Assembly: GCF_020405185.1 (NCBI RefSeq)
Contig: NZ_CP084463.1
Coordinates: 3,100,001 to 3,164,000, forward strand
Source of the DNA: Halomicrobium salinisoli
Lineage (GTDB): Archaea > Halobacteriota > Halobacteria > Halobacteriales > Haloarculaceae
Length of the DNA stretch: 64,000 bases
Direction of reading: 5' to 3'
Positions 44,981 to 54,350 of the stretch are shown here, piece by piece (the stretch's first letter is position 1; the number at the start of each line of letters is the position of its first letter). Both the position numbers and the translations under genes were made by a program. The notes beneath the pieces are model-generated. The model searched no databases. It worked only from the letters and a program-made list of their open reading frames with translations, and was not told the DNA's origin.

Positions 44981-47104
44981 TCAATCGTCGGCCGTCACGA
45001 CACCCGACGCCTCGGCTTCACGAGCCTCCGGAGCGACCATCCGAACGGCGCACTGCTTGAAGTTCGGCTCCTTCGACTGGGGGTCGAGGGCGTCGACGGT
45101 CAGCCGGTTCGTGTCGGGGTGGTGGATCGGTAGCCAGACCAGTCCCTCGGGGACGGCGGGGTCGGGGTCGACGGCGGCCCGGACGGACCCGCGGCGGGAC
45201 TCGATCACCGTCTCGCCGTCCTCGACGGAGTCGGAATCGGCCAGCGTCTCCGGATTGATCCGAGCGACGACGGGGTCCGGATCCTCGACCGCACGCGAGC
45301 GAACGCCCGTGTTGTATCCGTCGGATTCCCGGGCGGTCGTCAGCGTGAGCGGGTACGACTCGTCGGTCGGTTCGGGCAGGTCGCCCTGGCGGCCCGTGGA
45401 GAACTGCGCGCGGCCGGTGGCCGTCGGGAACGACCAGGACTCGTCAGGGTCCTCGGCCTCGGCGTCGGGCTCGTAGTAGCGGTAGCCGCCGTGGCTCTCC
45501 TCGTCGGGCGCCGGCCAGCGCACCGCCTTCTCCTCGTCGAGCCGGTCGTAGGTGACGCCGGACACGTCGGCGACTGTGCCCGCCGTGAGCCCGGCGAACT
45601 CGTCGAAGAGGGTCTCGGGATCGGGGTCCGGATCCGGGAACAGCTCCGGGAACAGCTTCGAGCCGATCGTGGCGATGATCCGCAGGTCCGTCCGGACGCC
45701 GCTGGGCACGCCGGTCGCGGGCCGGACGCGGGAGACGGTCCGCTCCATGTTCATCGTCGTCCCGGCCGACTCGCCCCACGTGGCCGCGGGGAGCACGACG
45801 TCGGCCACCGCTGTCGTCTCCGACTCGAATGCGTCCTGGGCGACGACGAAGGCGTCCTCCAGCGCCTCCGCGACCGGTCCGGCGTCCGGCATCCCGGCGA
45901 CGGGGTTGGTCGCGACCGTCCAGACGGCCGCGACGTCGTCGCCCACCGCATCGGCGATGCCGACCGGGCCCGGACCGGCGTCGTCGGGCAGGCGCTCGAC
46001 GGGGACGCCCCACTCGTCGGCGACGACGCGGCGCTCGTCGGGGTCCTCGAAGTCGCGCTGGCCGGGCCAGGTGCCCTTCGACGAGCAGACGCGCGTCCCC
46101 ATGGAGTTGGCCTGGCCGGTCAGCGAGAAGGGGCCGCTGCCGGGCCGGAGGTTACCCGTCGCCAGGCAGATGTCGATCAGCGCCCGGGAGAGGTCGGTCC
46201 CCTGGACGTGCTGGTTGACGCCCATGCCCCAGTAGCACAGGGCCTTGCGGTCGAAGGCCGTCGCCAGCCGGTCGACGGCGGCGACGGAGACGCCCGCCTC
46301 GGCAGCCGCGGACTCGCTGTCGGGCAACGCCGCCAGCAGGTCCGCGAACCCCTCCGTGGCCTCGTCGATGAACGCGCGGTCGATCCGGTCGGACTCGACG
46401 AGGCGGGCCAGCACCGCCCGCGTGAGCGCGAGGTCCTTCCCGGGGTCGGGCGCGACGTGGGCGTCGGCCTGCTCCGCCGTCTCGGACTCGACGGGGTCCA
46501 CGACGACCATCTCGGCGTCGTCCGCCTCGGCGGCCTGCCGGATCCACCGGAACATCACGGGGTGGGCCGCCGCCGGGTTCGCCCCCCAGATCACGTGGCT
46601 CTCGGCCTCCGGGATGTCGTCGTAGGTGCACGGCGGCGCGTCGCTGCCGAACGCCTGGTAGTAGGCCGTCACGGCGCTGGCCATGCATAGCGTCGTGTTT
46701 GCGTCGTAATACCGCGTACCGAACCCCCCGCGAGCGAGTTTCCCCAGCGCGTAGGCGGCCTCGTTGGTCTGCTGACCGCTCCCAAGGATCCCGACCTCGC
46801 CCTGCCCGTGCGCGCGACGGAGGCCCATGACGGCCTCGGAGAGCGCGACGTCCCACGTCGTCGGCACCAGTTCGCCGTCGCGCCGGACCTGCGGTCGGGT
46901 CAGCCACGGCCCCTCGGGATCCTGGCTCTCTTCGATCCCGCGCTGGCAGGCGAGCCCCTGGTTGACCGGATGAGCGGCGTCCCCACGCACCACGTCGATG
47001 CCCGTCCCCAGGTCCGCACCCCGGTGCAGGTGTCCGCAGCCGACGGCGCAGCGCATGCACGTCGTCGGTACCCAGTCGCTCACGGCGGACCACCCGCCCG
47101 GCAC
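44981..47104 (-). CDS. nasA: Assimilatory nitrate reductase NasA
   Basis: 707 residues from a GTG at 47104 (another GTG seven codons in is possible). The 4Fe-4S cluster ligands are Cys16, Cys19, Cys23 and Cys54. Molybdenum is held by the Cys in NTTLCMASAV, and MGD contacts include GMGVNQHVQGTDL and SLTGQANSMG. It reduces nitrate to nitrite in the cytoplasm with ferredoxin as the likely donor. It is the first gene of the leftward nas set; cofactor genes lie immediately beyond its 5' end. Confidence 0.94.
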   Translation of the reverse strand: MPGGWSAVSDWVPTTCMRCAVGCGHLHRGADLGTGIDVVRGDAAHPVNQGLACQRGIEESQDPEGPWLTRPQVRRDGELVPTTWDVALSEAVMGLRRAHGQGEVGILGSGQQTNEAAYALGKLARGGFGTRYYDANTTLCMASAVTAYYQAFGSDAPPCTYDDIPEAESHVIWGANPAAAHPVMFRWIRQAAEADDAEMVVVDPVESETAEQADAHVAPDPGKDLALTRAVLARLVESDRIDRAFIDEATEGFADLLAALPDSESAAAEAGVSVAAVDRLATAFDRKALCYWGMGVNQHVQGTDLSRALIDICLATGNLRPGSGPFSLTGQANSMGTRVCSSKGTWPGQRDFEDPDERRVVADEWGVPVERLPDDAGPGPVGIADAVGDDVAAVWTVATNPVAGMPDAGPVAEALEDAFVVAQDAFESETTAVADVVLPAATWGESAGTTMNMERTVSRVRPATGVPSGVRTDLRIIATIGSKLFPELFPDPDPDPETLFDEFAGLTAGTVADVSGVTYDRLDEEKAVRWPAPDEESHGGYRYYEPDAEAEDPDESWSFPTATGRAQFSTGRQGDLPEPTDESYPLTLTTARESDGYNTGVRSRAVEDPDPVVARINPETLADSDSVEDGETVIESRRGSVRAAVDPDPAVPEGLVWLPIHHPDTNRLTVDALDPQSKEPNFKQCAVRMVAPEAREAEASGVVTADD

Positions 47105-47474
47105 TCGTCACGTACGCGAGTTCGACGTTCCGCGAACATACTCTGTCTGTGGCAAACGAAGTCCCAAACTAAAACAGTATTCCTTCATGATCGTCCACTA
47201 GGTGCGCATTGTTCCGTACGAGTGGCCAAAACTGGACGTTCGTGAATCCACGTCGTGTCGGCCGGCCGGTCAGCCGCCGTCCTGGTGGATGAAAGGGCGA
47301 GGGCCGCTCGCGCCGCAGGGGAGTCGCTCCGTCGGCACTACCCGAACGGAGTGAGGGTATCCGACGGAGCGACCGCGAGCGGGCCGAGGGCTTTCTGGCT
47401 GTCAGCAGTAATCGCAAAAGTGAGTGGGCAGACAGGAGCCTCTCCGCATCGAACTGATCCGAAAAGCCGCGTTC
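47105..47474. other. Spacer upstream of nasA: promoter region and a structured repeat
   Basis: These 370 bases hold AT-rich sequence next to nasA (possible TATA around 47168) and the structured element at 47288-47395. The nitrogen motif of amt, narK and mobA is not seen here. No gene found. Confidence 0.45.
47288..47395 (+). repeat. Structured repeat element, copy 3
   Basis: It begins TGGATGAAAGGGCGAGGGCCGCTCGCG and ends GGGCCGAGGGCTTTC. Internal arms GTCGCTCCGTCGG (47323-47335) and CCGACGGAGCGAC (47361-47373) are perfectly complementary, followed inwards by ACCC/GGGT. The layout is identical to copy 4 at 56.94 kb, but the inner arms have different bases. Confidence 0.8.
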
Positions 47475-48305
47475 CTAGGGCCGGTCGTGGGCCCAGAACT
47501 CGTCCTCGACGGTGACCTCCTTCTTGAACAGCGGGACCTCGTCCTTCAGCCGGTCGATCCCGTCCTCCACCGCCGCGAAGGCCTCGCCGCGGTGGCCGGC
47601 CAGGATCGCGACGAAGACGATGTCCTCGCCGGCCTCGACGACGCCGGTGCGGTGGTGGAGCGCGACCTCGTGGACGCCGTCGCGATCGAGCAGGTCGGAG
47701 CGGATGGCCTCAAGGCGCTGCTCGGCGACGCCGTCGTACTTCTCGAACTCCAGGAACTCGGTGGGGTCGTCGTCGGGGCCGTCGCGCTCGCGCACGCGGC
47801 CGGTGAAGGTCGCGATGGCGCCCGCCAGGTCGGCGTCCGCCGACTCCTTCACGCGGGCCACGAGCGAGCCGAGCGTCTCGTAGGGCTGGGTGTCGTGGAG
47901 GGCGCTGACGATCTCGTCGAGGTCCGCGTCCGCGCCGCGCTCCGCGGCCGCGATCCGCTCGCCCTCGTGGTCCGCGCCGGCGAGCGCGACGGTCGGTATG
48001 TCGGCGTCGGAGTAGCCCTCCACGAGCGCGTAGTCGTAGTCGGGCGCGAGGTCGTCGAGCGTCTCGTCCAGCGTCCGGGACTCGCCCGTCGCGAACCAGC
48101 CCGCGTCGTCGGTGAGCCCGTAGGTGGCCGCCGCGCCCGCGTCGCGGTGGCGCGCGGTGTCCTTGCCCTCCGTGTCGAGGTCTGGTTCGTGGGTGAGACG
48201 CTTGACCGTCGCGACCGCGCCGCGCTCGCCGAGGCGGGCGGCCAGGCGCTCGACCAGCGTGGTCTTGCCGGCGTCGGAGGGGCCGGCGATGCCGAGGACG
48301 TACAC
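47475..48305 (-). CDS. MobB-MoaE fusion protein
   Basis: 276 residues from a GTG at 48305, chosen because MobB proteins begin at YVLGIAGPS and a TATA-like AAGTTAACG is about 30 bases upstream; the frame extends to a GTG at 48344. The MobB part (about residues 1-140) has the P-loop GPSDAGKTTL and binds GTP and the cofactor. The MoaE part (about 148-276) has FTGRVRERD, HHRTGVVEAGEDIVFVAI and FKKEVT with its catalytic lysines, and makes molybdopterin with MoaD. MoaD is not seen here. Confidence 0.92.
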   Translation of the reverse strand: MYVLGIAGPSDAGKTTLVERLAARLGERGAVATVKRLTHEPDLDTEGKDTARHRDAGAAATYGLTDDAGWFATGESRTLDETLDDLAPDYDYALVEGYSDADIPTVALAGADHEGERIAAAERGADADLDEIVSALHDTQPYETLGSLVARVKESADADLAGAIATFTGRVRERDGPDDDPTEFLEFEKYDGVAEQRLEAIRSDLLDRDGVHEVALHHRTGVVEAGEDIVFVAILAGHRGEAFAAVEDGIDRLKDEVPLFKKEVTVEDEFWAHDRP

Positions 48306-48401
48306 GTCAGAACCGCGGACCCGGACGCACGTTAACTTTCCCACCCGCGCAAGCCTGACGTCACGCGCAAGGGGTTAGTGGCTGCCGCGGGACGGTCCGA
48401 C

Positions 48402-48872
48402 ATGGACGAGTTCAGCCACGTCGACGACGACCAGGTGCAGATGGTCGACGTCGGCGACAAGGCGACCGTGGACCGCAGCGCCGTGGCGACGGGGCGGATG
48501 GCCGTCCGGCCGGAGACGGCCAGCGCCGTCGAGCGCGAGGACGTGCCGAAGGGCGACGTGCTCGCGACGGCCCGGATCGCCGCGATTCAGGCGGTCAAGC
48601 GAACGTGGGACGATATCCCGATGTGCCACCAGATCCCGATCGACGGGGTCACCGTCGAGTTCGAGGTCGGCGACGACTATGTCGAGAGCACCGTCGAGGT
48701 CACCTCGACGGGGAAGACCGGCGTCGAGATGGAGGCGCTCAACGGCGTCACGCGCGCGCTGCTGACGGTCTGGGACATGGTCAAGTCCGCCGAGAAGGAC
48801 GACGAGGGCCAGTACCCCGAGGCCGCCATCGAGGACGTCCGCGTGGTGGAGAAGGTCAAGGAGGACGCGTGA
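48402..48872 (+). CDS. moaC: Cyclic pyranopterin monophosphate synthase MoaC
   Basis: 156 residues from ATG 48402. MoaC closes the pterin ring in the second half of the first cofactor step, after MoaA. MCHQIPI with its catalytic His, VEVTSTGKTGVEMEALNGV and LLTVWDMVKS are all conserved. It is divergent from mobB-moaE, and its stop is four bases before the moeA start, so these genes are co-transcribed. Confidence 0.96.
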   Translation: MDEFSHVDDDQVQMVDVGDKATVDRSAVATGRMAVRPETASAVEREDVPKGDVLATARIAAIQAVKRTWDDIPMCHQIPIDGVTVEFEVGDDYVESTVEVTSTGKTGVEMEALNGVTRALLTVWDMVKSAEKDDEGQYPEAAIEDVRVVEKVKEDA

Positions 48873-48876
48873 GGCG

Positions 48877-50088
48877 ATGAGCGAGTTCACCGACTACGCG
48901 CCGGTCGCAGACGCGCAGGCCGCGGTCCGCGACCTCGTCGGCCCGGTGACGGAGACGGAGCGACTGCCCCTCGCCGACGCCGACGGGCGCGTGCTCGCGG
49001 AGGAGATCGCAGCCCCGCGGGCCGTCCCGCACTACGAGCGGGCCGCGATGGACGGGTACGCGCTCCGGGCCGAGGACGTCGTCGACGCGAGCGACCGCTC
49101 GCCGGTCCGCCTCACCGTGGGCGACGACGTGGGAGCGGGCCGGGCCGTCCGGGTCGACACCGGCGAGCCGGTCCCCGACGGCGCCGACAGCGTGCTCGTC
49201 GTCGAGGCGACCGAGCGCGTCGGGGACGAACTGACGGCCTTCGAGTCCGTCGCGCCCGGCGAGAACGTCGCGCCCGTCGGCGAGGACGTCGAGGTGGGAG
49301 CGGCGCTGTTCGCGGCCGGCCACCGCCTCCGGCCCGCCGACCTCGGCCTGCTGCAGGCCGTCGGCGTCGACGCGGTCGAGGTCTACCGCCGGCCGGAGGT
49401 GACCCTGCTGCCGACCGGCGAGGAGCTCGTCGCGTCCGACCCCGATCCGGGCCAGGTGGTCGCGACGAACGGGCTGACCGTGAGCCGCTACGTCGAGCGC
49501 TGGGGCGGGGACACCACCGTCGCGGACATCGTGCCCGACGAGGACGACGCGCTGGCGGCGGCCCTCTCGGAGGCCGTCGCGGAAGCGGACGTCGTCGCGA
49601 CGCTCGGGGGCACCGCCGTCGGCGAGCGCGACCGCGTGCCCGGCGTCGTCGGAGACCTGGGCGAGATCCGCTTCCACGGCGTCGGCCTGCGTCCCGGCCA
49701 CCCAGTCGGCGCCGCCGCGGTCGACGGGACGCCCGTGGTCATGCTCCCGGGCTACCCCGTCGGCTGTCTCGTCGGCGGGATGGCCCTGCTGCGGCCCGCC
49801 GTGGTCGCGGCCGGCCGCCTGCCGGAGACGGACCCGCCGACCACGGAGGCCGAGCTGACCCGCAAGATCGCCAGCGAACCAGGGATGCGGACCTACGCCC
49901 GCGTCGCCGTCGAGGGCAACACCGCGACGCCGACGCGGTCGCGGGGGTCGGGCGTCCTCTCCAGCGTCACCGAGGCCGACGGGTGGGTCGTCGTCCCCGA
50001 GTCCGTGGAGGGTATTCCCGCTGGCGAGACAGTCCCCGTGGAGCACTGGGACGGCTGGCCGCCGGCGCGAGGGAGGGGCGACCCGTGA
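48877..50088 (+). CDS. moeA: Molybdopterin molybdenumtransferase MoeA
   Basis: 403 residues. MoeA inserts molybdate into adenylated molybdopterin. AAMDGYALRAEDV is the N-terminal signature; the MoCF fold includes LLPTGEELV, TLGGTAVGERD and LPGYPVGCLV. The C-terminal beta domain is shorter than usual. It follows moaC directly and precedes a second, longer MoeA, so haloarchaeal-type paralogs lie side by side; they may load different metals or forms of cofactor. Confidence 0.93.
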   Translation: MSEFTDYAPVADAQAAVRDLVGPVTETERLPLADADGRVLAEEIAAPRAVPHYERAAMDGYALRAEDVVDASDRSPVRLTVGDDVGAGRAVRVDTGEPVPDGADSVLVVEATERVGDELTAFESVAPGENVAPVGEDVEVGAALFAAGHRLRPADLGLLQAVGVDAVEVYRRPEVTLLPTGEELVASDPDPGQVVATNGLTVSRYVERWGGDTTVADIVPDEDDALAAALSEAVAEADVVATLGGTAVGERDRVPGVVGDLGEIRFHGVGLRPGHPVGAAAVDGTPVVMLPGYPVGCLVGGMALLRPAVVAAGRLPETDPPTTEAELTRKIASEPGMRTYARVAVEGNTATPTRSRGSGVLSSVTEADGWVVVPESVEGIPAGETVPVEHWDGWPPARGRGDP

Positions 50089-50200
50089 GCGACGCGCTGT
50101 CCGGAGGACCGCGGAACGCGCGAACGGTGAGGAGGCGGCGGCGAGCGCCGCGAGCCGTCGCCGGAACGCCGAGCGGCGGAGCCGCGAGGAGGGTCGAGCC

Positions 50201-52075
50201 GTGAGCGACCGCACCGAGTTCCTCGACCTGACCGACCCCGAGGTGGCGAAGGAGGCCGTCGCCGACTTCGACCTCGCCGGCGACGCCGAAACCGTGCCGC
50301 TGGCCGAGGCCGACGGCCGCGTGCTCGCCGAGCGGGTCGACGCGACGATGGACGTCCCCGGGTTCGACCGGGCGAGCATGGACGGGTACGCCGTCCGGGC
50401 CCGGGACACGGTCGGCGCCGGCGAGGCGGACCCCGCCACCCTCGACGTCGTCGGCGCCGTCCACGCCGGCGAGAAACCGGACGCGGAAGTCGGCGAGGGC
50501 ACCGCCGTCGAGGTGTCGACGGGCGCGGTCGTGCCGCCCGGCGCGGACGCCGTGGTGAAGGTCGAGCGCACGGAGCGGCGGGGCGACGCGGTCGACGTCC
50601 GGACCGCCGTCACGCCGGGCGAGAACGTCATGCCCGCGGGCGACGACGTCGCCGCGGGCGAGCGGGCCTTCGGGCCCGGGACGGTGCTGACCTCCCGGGA
50701 GGTCGGCCTGCTGGCCGCGCTCGGCCACGAGGAGGTCCCCGTCCGCCCGCGGCCGCGCGTGGCCGTCGTCTCCACCGGCGAGGAGCTGGTCGCGCCGGGC
50801 GAGCAGTTGAACCCCGAGGCCGGCCAGATCTACGACGTCAACGGCCGGGCCATCGCGGCCGCGGTCCGGGACGCCGGCGGCGAGGCCGTCGTCGCGCCGC
50901 AGGTCCCCGACGACCGGGACGCGCTGGCCGCCGCACTGGAAGAGTACGCCGGGACCTGCGACCTCGTGCTCACGTCGGGCTCGACCAGCGCCGGCGCGGT
51001 GGACGTCCTCGGCGACGTCGTCGCCGACCTGGGCGAGGTCCACCACCACGGCGTCGCGATCAAGCCCGGCAAGCCGACGCTGATCGGGCGCGTCGCCGGG
51101 ACGCCGTACGTCGGCCTCCCGGGCTATCCCGTCTCCGCGCAGTCGGTCTTCCGCGCGTTCGTCGCGCCGGCGATCAGGGCGGCGGCGGGCCGGCCGCCGC
51201 TGGAGACGCCCGAACGACAGGCGACGATGGGCACCCGCCTGCGCTACGACGAGGGTCGGGACCGCCTGCTGCCCGTGGGCCTCGTGACCAACGGTGACGG
51301 GGACGCCCTGGCCTACCCCGTCGACAAGGGCAGCGGCGCGACGACGAGCCTCGCCCACGCCGACGGCGTGATCGAGGTGGCCGCGGAGACGGTCATGCTC
51401 GAGGCGGGCGACGCCGTCGACGTCCGGCTGTTCGGGACCGAGGTCCGCCCGCCGCGCCTGCTCGGCGTCGGCGAGGACGACCCGACGCTGTGGCGCCTGC
51501 TCGACGCCGTCGATCGGACGCGCTACCTCTCGGTCGGCAGCACCGAGGGCGCTCGCCGCCTCGACGGCGGCGTCCCCGATGTCGCCGTCGTCACCGGCGA
51601 CGACGTGCCGGGGGGCGAGCGCCTCGGCGGGTGGACCCGCGAGTGGGGGCTCGTCGCGGCCCCGGACGCCGGCGTGGACTCGCTGGCCGACCTCGTCGAC
51701 GGCGACGCGACGTTCGTCAACCGCTCGGCGTCGGGCCTGCGGGACGCGCTTTCCGACGCCGTCGGCGACCTCGCGGCCGAGCGCGGGAAGGATCGGGCGG
51801 CCGTCGCCGACGGCATCGCCGGCTACGACCGCGTCACGCGCGGGCACGAAGGACCCGCACGGCGCGTGGCCGACGGCGACGCGGACGCGGGGCTGGGCCT
51901 GCGCTCGACGGCCGAGCGGCTGGACCTGGCGTTCGTCTCGCTGGGCGACCAGCCGGTCCGCGTCGTCGCGAGCGCGGATCGAGTCGAGAAGCCGGGCGTC
52001 CGCGACCTGGCGACCGCGCTGGAGCGAGCGCCCGAGGCGGTCGAGACGCTGCCGGGCGTCTCGTGGGGCGAGTGA
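50201..52075 (+). CDS. MoeA fused to a periplasmic-binding-protein-like domain
   Basis: 624 residues from a GTG at 50201. Residues 1 to about 400 are MoeA (ASMDGYAVRARDT, VVSTGEELVAPGEQ, TSGSTSAGAVDVLGD, GLPGYPVSAQSV). The rest (about 415-624) is a PBP-like substrate-binding fold seen beside molybdate genes, with VGSTEGARRL, FVNRSASGLRD and ADAGLGLRSTAERL. The second domain lacks a signal peptide, so it is cytoplasmic and could bind molybdate or the pterin near MoeA. It is separated from moeA by 112 bases. Confidence 0.92.
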   Translation: MSDRTEFLDLTDPEVAKEAVADFDLAGDAETVPLAEADGRVLAERVDATMDVPGFDRASMDGYAVRARDTVGAGEADPATLDVVGAVHAGEKPDAEVGEGTAVEVSTGAVVPPGADAVVKVERTERRGDAVDVRTAVTPGENVMPAGDDVAAGERAFGPGTVLTSREVGLLAALGHEEVPVRPRPRVAVVSTGEELVAPGEQLNPEAGQIYDVNGRAIAAAVRDAGGEAVVAPQVPDDRDALAAALEEYAGTCDLVLTSGSTSAGAVDVLGDVVADLGEVHHHGVAIKPGKPTLIGRVAGTPYVGLPGYPVSAQSVFRAFVAPAIRAAAGRPPLETPERQATMGTRLRYDEGRDRLLPVGLVTNGDGDALAYPVDKGSGATTSLAHADGVIEVAAETVMLEAGDAVDVRLFGTEVRPPRLLGVGEDDPTLWRLLDAVDRTRYLSVGSTEGARRLDGGVPDVAVVTGDDVPGGERLGGWTREWGLVAAPDAGVDSLADLVDGDATFVNRSASGLRDALSDAVGDLAAERGKDRAAVADGIAGYDRVTRGHEGPARRVADGDADAGLGLRSTAERLDLAFVSLGDQPVRVVASADRVEKPGVRDLATALERAPEAVETLPGVSWGE

Positions 52076-52111
52076 CGGCGTTCGCGGCCGAATCCGACGA
52101 GCGGTGGACGC

Positions 52112-52630
52112 TCAGCGGTCGGGCCCCGGAACGTCGTCGTCCGGCAAGCGCGGCGCGTCGCCGCTCCAGTCGATCTGCGGGAGGAGGGCTCGTAGCTGGT
52201 CGAGCCGCGTCTCCAGTACCTCCAATGGATGCTCGTTGACGAAGGCGGCTGACGAGCGCTGGGCGGTCGTGCCGGCGTGGTCGATCTGGACGTGACACTC
52301 TCCGAGTTCGGGGTGATCCTCGTCCTGGTGCCAGCCCACGCCGAAGTCGCGACCGGGCTCGCTCCACTGGACGACGTAGTACTCGTAGTCGACCGACTGG
52401 GGATAGGAGAACGTGACTTCGAGCGCGGCCTCGTCAACCGGATACGCCCGGCCCAGGAACGCCGCCGGTTCGACACGCGCTGTGACGGTCCGGGGCCGCA
52501 CGCGGGACGGGCGAAACCGGACCTCGTCGCAGCCCGGTTCCTTCGCCAGTCGCTGGCGGACGGCTTCGTAGAGCTTCGCTCTCGTGAGGTTCCCCCTGTT
52601 CGCGAGGAAGACGAATCCCACCGGAGCCAT
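52112..52630 (-). CDS. Uncharacterised protein paired with an HTH gene
   Basis: 172 residues with no signal or membrane helix. The most distinctive part is DYEYYVVQWSEPG, then GWHQDEDHPELGECHVQIDH (about residues 82-117), a His/Asp-rich core that could bind metal. I recognise a small haloarchaeal family but not its function. Its ATG is five bases after the stop of the HTH gene, so both are translated from one mRNA. The C-terminus is Asp/Pro-rich. Confidence 0.7.
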   Translation of the reverse strand: MAPVGFVFLANRGNLTRAKLYEAVRQRLAKEPGCDEVRFRPSRVRPRTVTARVEPAAFLGRAYPVDEAALEVTFSYPQSVDYEYYVVQWSEPGRDFGVGWHQDEDHPELGECHVQIDHAGTTAQRSSAAFVNEHPLEVLETRLDQLRALLPQIDWSGDAPRLPDDDVPGPDR

Positions 52631-52635
52631 GCGTC

Positions 52636-53196
52636 TTACGCGACCCCGGACCCCGCTTCAGAAGCGTCCCCGTCACCGTCGCTTCCTTCCACGTACGGGT
52701 CGACGTCCCTGAGGTCGTCGTACAGACTGAGCGCGTGTTCGAGGAGCCGCAGTTCGTCGGCGACCTCCTCCCACTCGCGGAGCGCCCGCTTGCGTTCCCG
52801 CGCCTCCGCCGCGGAGATCTCCTCGTCACCGAGTGACGCCTCCAGTGCGTCCCGGGAATCGACGCCGTACTCGCCGCTGATCTCCGCGATGTCCTCTTTC
52901 GCCCGGACGACCTCCTCGCGGAGTTCCTCGCGAGAGCACTCCAGTGCGAGTTCCCGGATGCGCTCCGTGTAGAGTCGAGTGAAGTCCGGGACGTACCTGA
53001 CGTCGCCGTCCCGCACGACGCGGCGGAGGTCCCCGCGATCGGCGAGGGTTTCGAGCTCGTCCCTGGCGGTCTGCCACCCCACGTCGGCCTGCTCGCTAAC
53101 CCAGTTCGCGGAGACGGGATCGGTCACCGTCTCGACGATCTGCTGGACGCGTTCCCGCGACGCGAGCCCGTCTTTCCAGTCAGACACGGTCGTCAC
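52636..53196 (-). CDS. Winged-helix DNA-binding protein with C-terminal helical region
   Basis: 186 residues. GTG 53196 was chosen because a CTATTTTGG TATA-like box lies about 27 bases upstream. An HTH (about residues 15-65, VSANWVSEQADVGWQTARDEL then LADRGDLRRV) precedes a long coiled region with many Glu and Arg (about 80-165). The pattern resembles the haloarchaeal DUF7342-type regulators. Encoded just ahead of the protein at 52112; together they sit between moeA and moaA and may be a regulatory or toxin-antitoxin-like pair (inference). Confidence 0.78.
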   Translation of the reverse strand: MTTVSDWKDGLASRERVQQIVETVTDPVSANWVSEQADVGWQTARDELETLADRGDLRRVVRDGDVRYVPDFTRLYTERIRELALECSREELREEVVRAKEDIAEISGEYGVDSRDALEASLGDEEISAAEARERKRALREWEEVADELRLLEHALSLYDDLRDVDPYVEGSDGDGDASEAGSGVA

Positions 53197-53303
53197 CTGT
53201 CTGTTCGTACGCGGTGACGTCCAAAATAGATTGCGACAGGGCACAAAATATTGAGAGGGGCCTAACGCAGCGGCGCGTCCACTCGTCGCCGGCGCCAGAT
53301 TGA

Positions 53304-54350
53304 TTAGTCCGCGACGCCGGGCTGGTCGGCCTCGCCGGCGTCGTCGGGCGCGTCGCTCGGCGCGTCCTCGCCGTCCGCGCCGTCGAGATAGTCTTCGTTG
53401 ACCACCCACTCGCCGTCCTCCTCGATCATGTACTCGCCGTAGTAGGGGACACGGTTCTCGACGGTCTCGCGGTAGGTCTCCCGGATCTCTGCTCTGGTCA
53501 TCTCGCCCATCGAGCGGAGGTCGTCCGTGCGGTTGAGACAGCCCTTGAGCTTCCCGTCGTGGGTGACGCGCACGCGGTGGCAGTTGGCGCAGAACGATTC
53601 GTTCTCCACGGGGTCGACCACTTCGACCATCCCTCCGGTCTCGTCGTCGGGGCCGCCGATCCAGTAGCGCCGCCGGCCGTGCATCTCGCGGCGCTCGACG
53701 CGGTCGGCGCGCTCCGCGAGCCAGTTGTGTACGTCCTCGATATCCACCGCCCGCTCGGGGTTGCCGGCGAGTTCGGGCATGTACTGGAGCAACTGGAGGC
53801 GCAGGCCCGGACGGTCGGCGACGAAGTCGACCATGTCCGGGACCTGGTTGGCCGTCGCGCGCATGAGCACCATGTTGAGCTTCACGGGGTCGAGGCCGGC
53901 GTCCAGCGCCGCCTCGACGCCGTCGAGCACCGCGTCGAACGCGCCGCTCTGGGTCACCTCGGCGAACTGCTCGGGATCGAGCGCGTCCAGCGAGACGTTG
54001 ACCCGCTCCAGCCCGGCGTCGACGAGGGCCGGCGCGCGGCCCGGCAGGAAGGTCCCGTTGGTGGTCATCGAGACCTCCATCCCGTCGGGCGTCCGGCGGA
54101 CGATCTCGGCGAGGTCTTCGCGGAGCATCGGCTCGCCGCCGGTGAACTTCACCGCGTCGACGTCGAACTCGCGGGCGACCTCGAGGAAGCGGACCACGTC
54201 GTCGGCGCTCATCTCGTGGTCCCGCGGCTCCATCGGCCCGCGGGTGTCGCCCAGCCCCTCGTTGTGGCAGTAGACGCAGTCGAAGTTACACCGGTCGGTC
54301 AGCGAGACGCGGACGCCGGTGACCTCGCGGCCGAAGTCGTCGACGAGCAT
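53304..54350 (-). CDS. moaA: GTP 3',8-cyclase MoaA
   Basis: 348 residues. The radical-SAM cluster motif is CNFDCVYC (Cys24, 28, 31) and the second, GTP-binding cluster uses [10 protein letters not shown] with a later Cys in [17 protein letters not shown] and TTNGTFL are core SAM elements. It turns GTP into 3',8-cyclo-GTP, the first step of molybdenum cofactor synthesis, and works with MoaC. The usual C-terminal Gly-Gly is absent; instead the end is an acidic halophile tail (about 320-348). Confidence 0.95.
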   Translation of the reverse strand: MLVDDFGREVTGVRVSLTDRCNFDCVYCHNEGLGDTRGPMEPRDHEMSADDVVRFLEVAREFDVDAVKFTGGEPMLREDLAEIVRRTPDGMEVSMTTNGTFLPGRAPALVDAGLERVNVSLDALDPEQFAEVTQSGAFDAVLDGVEAALDAGLDPVKLNMVLMRATANQVPDMVDFVADRPGLRLQLLQYMPELAGNPERAVDIEDVHNWLAERADRVERREMHGRRRYWIGGPDDETGGMVEVVDPVENESFCANCHRVRVTHDGKLKGCLNRTDDLRSMGEMTRAEIRETYRETVENRVPYYGEYMIEEDGEWVVNEDYLDGADGEDAPSDAPDDAGEADQPGVAD

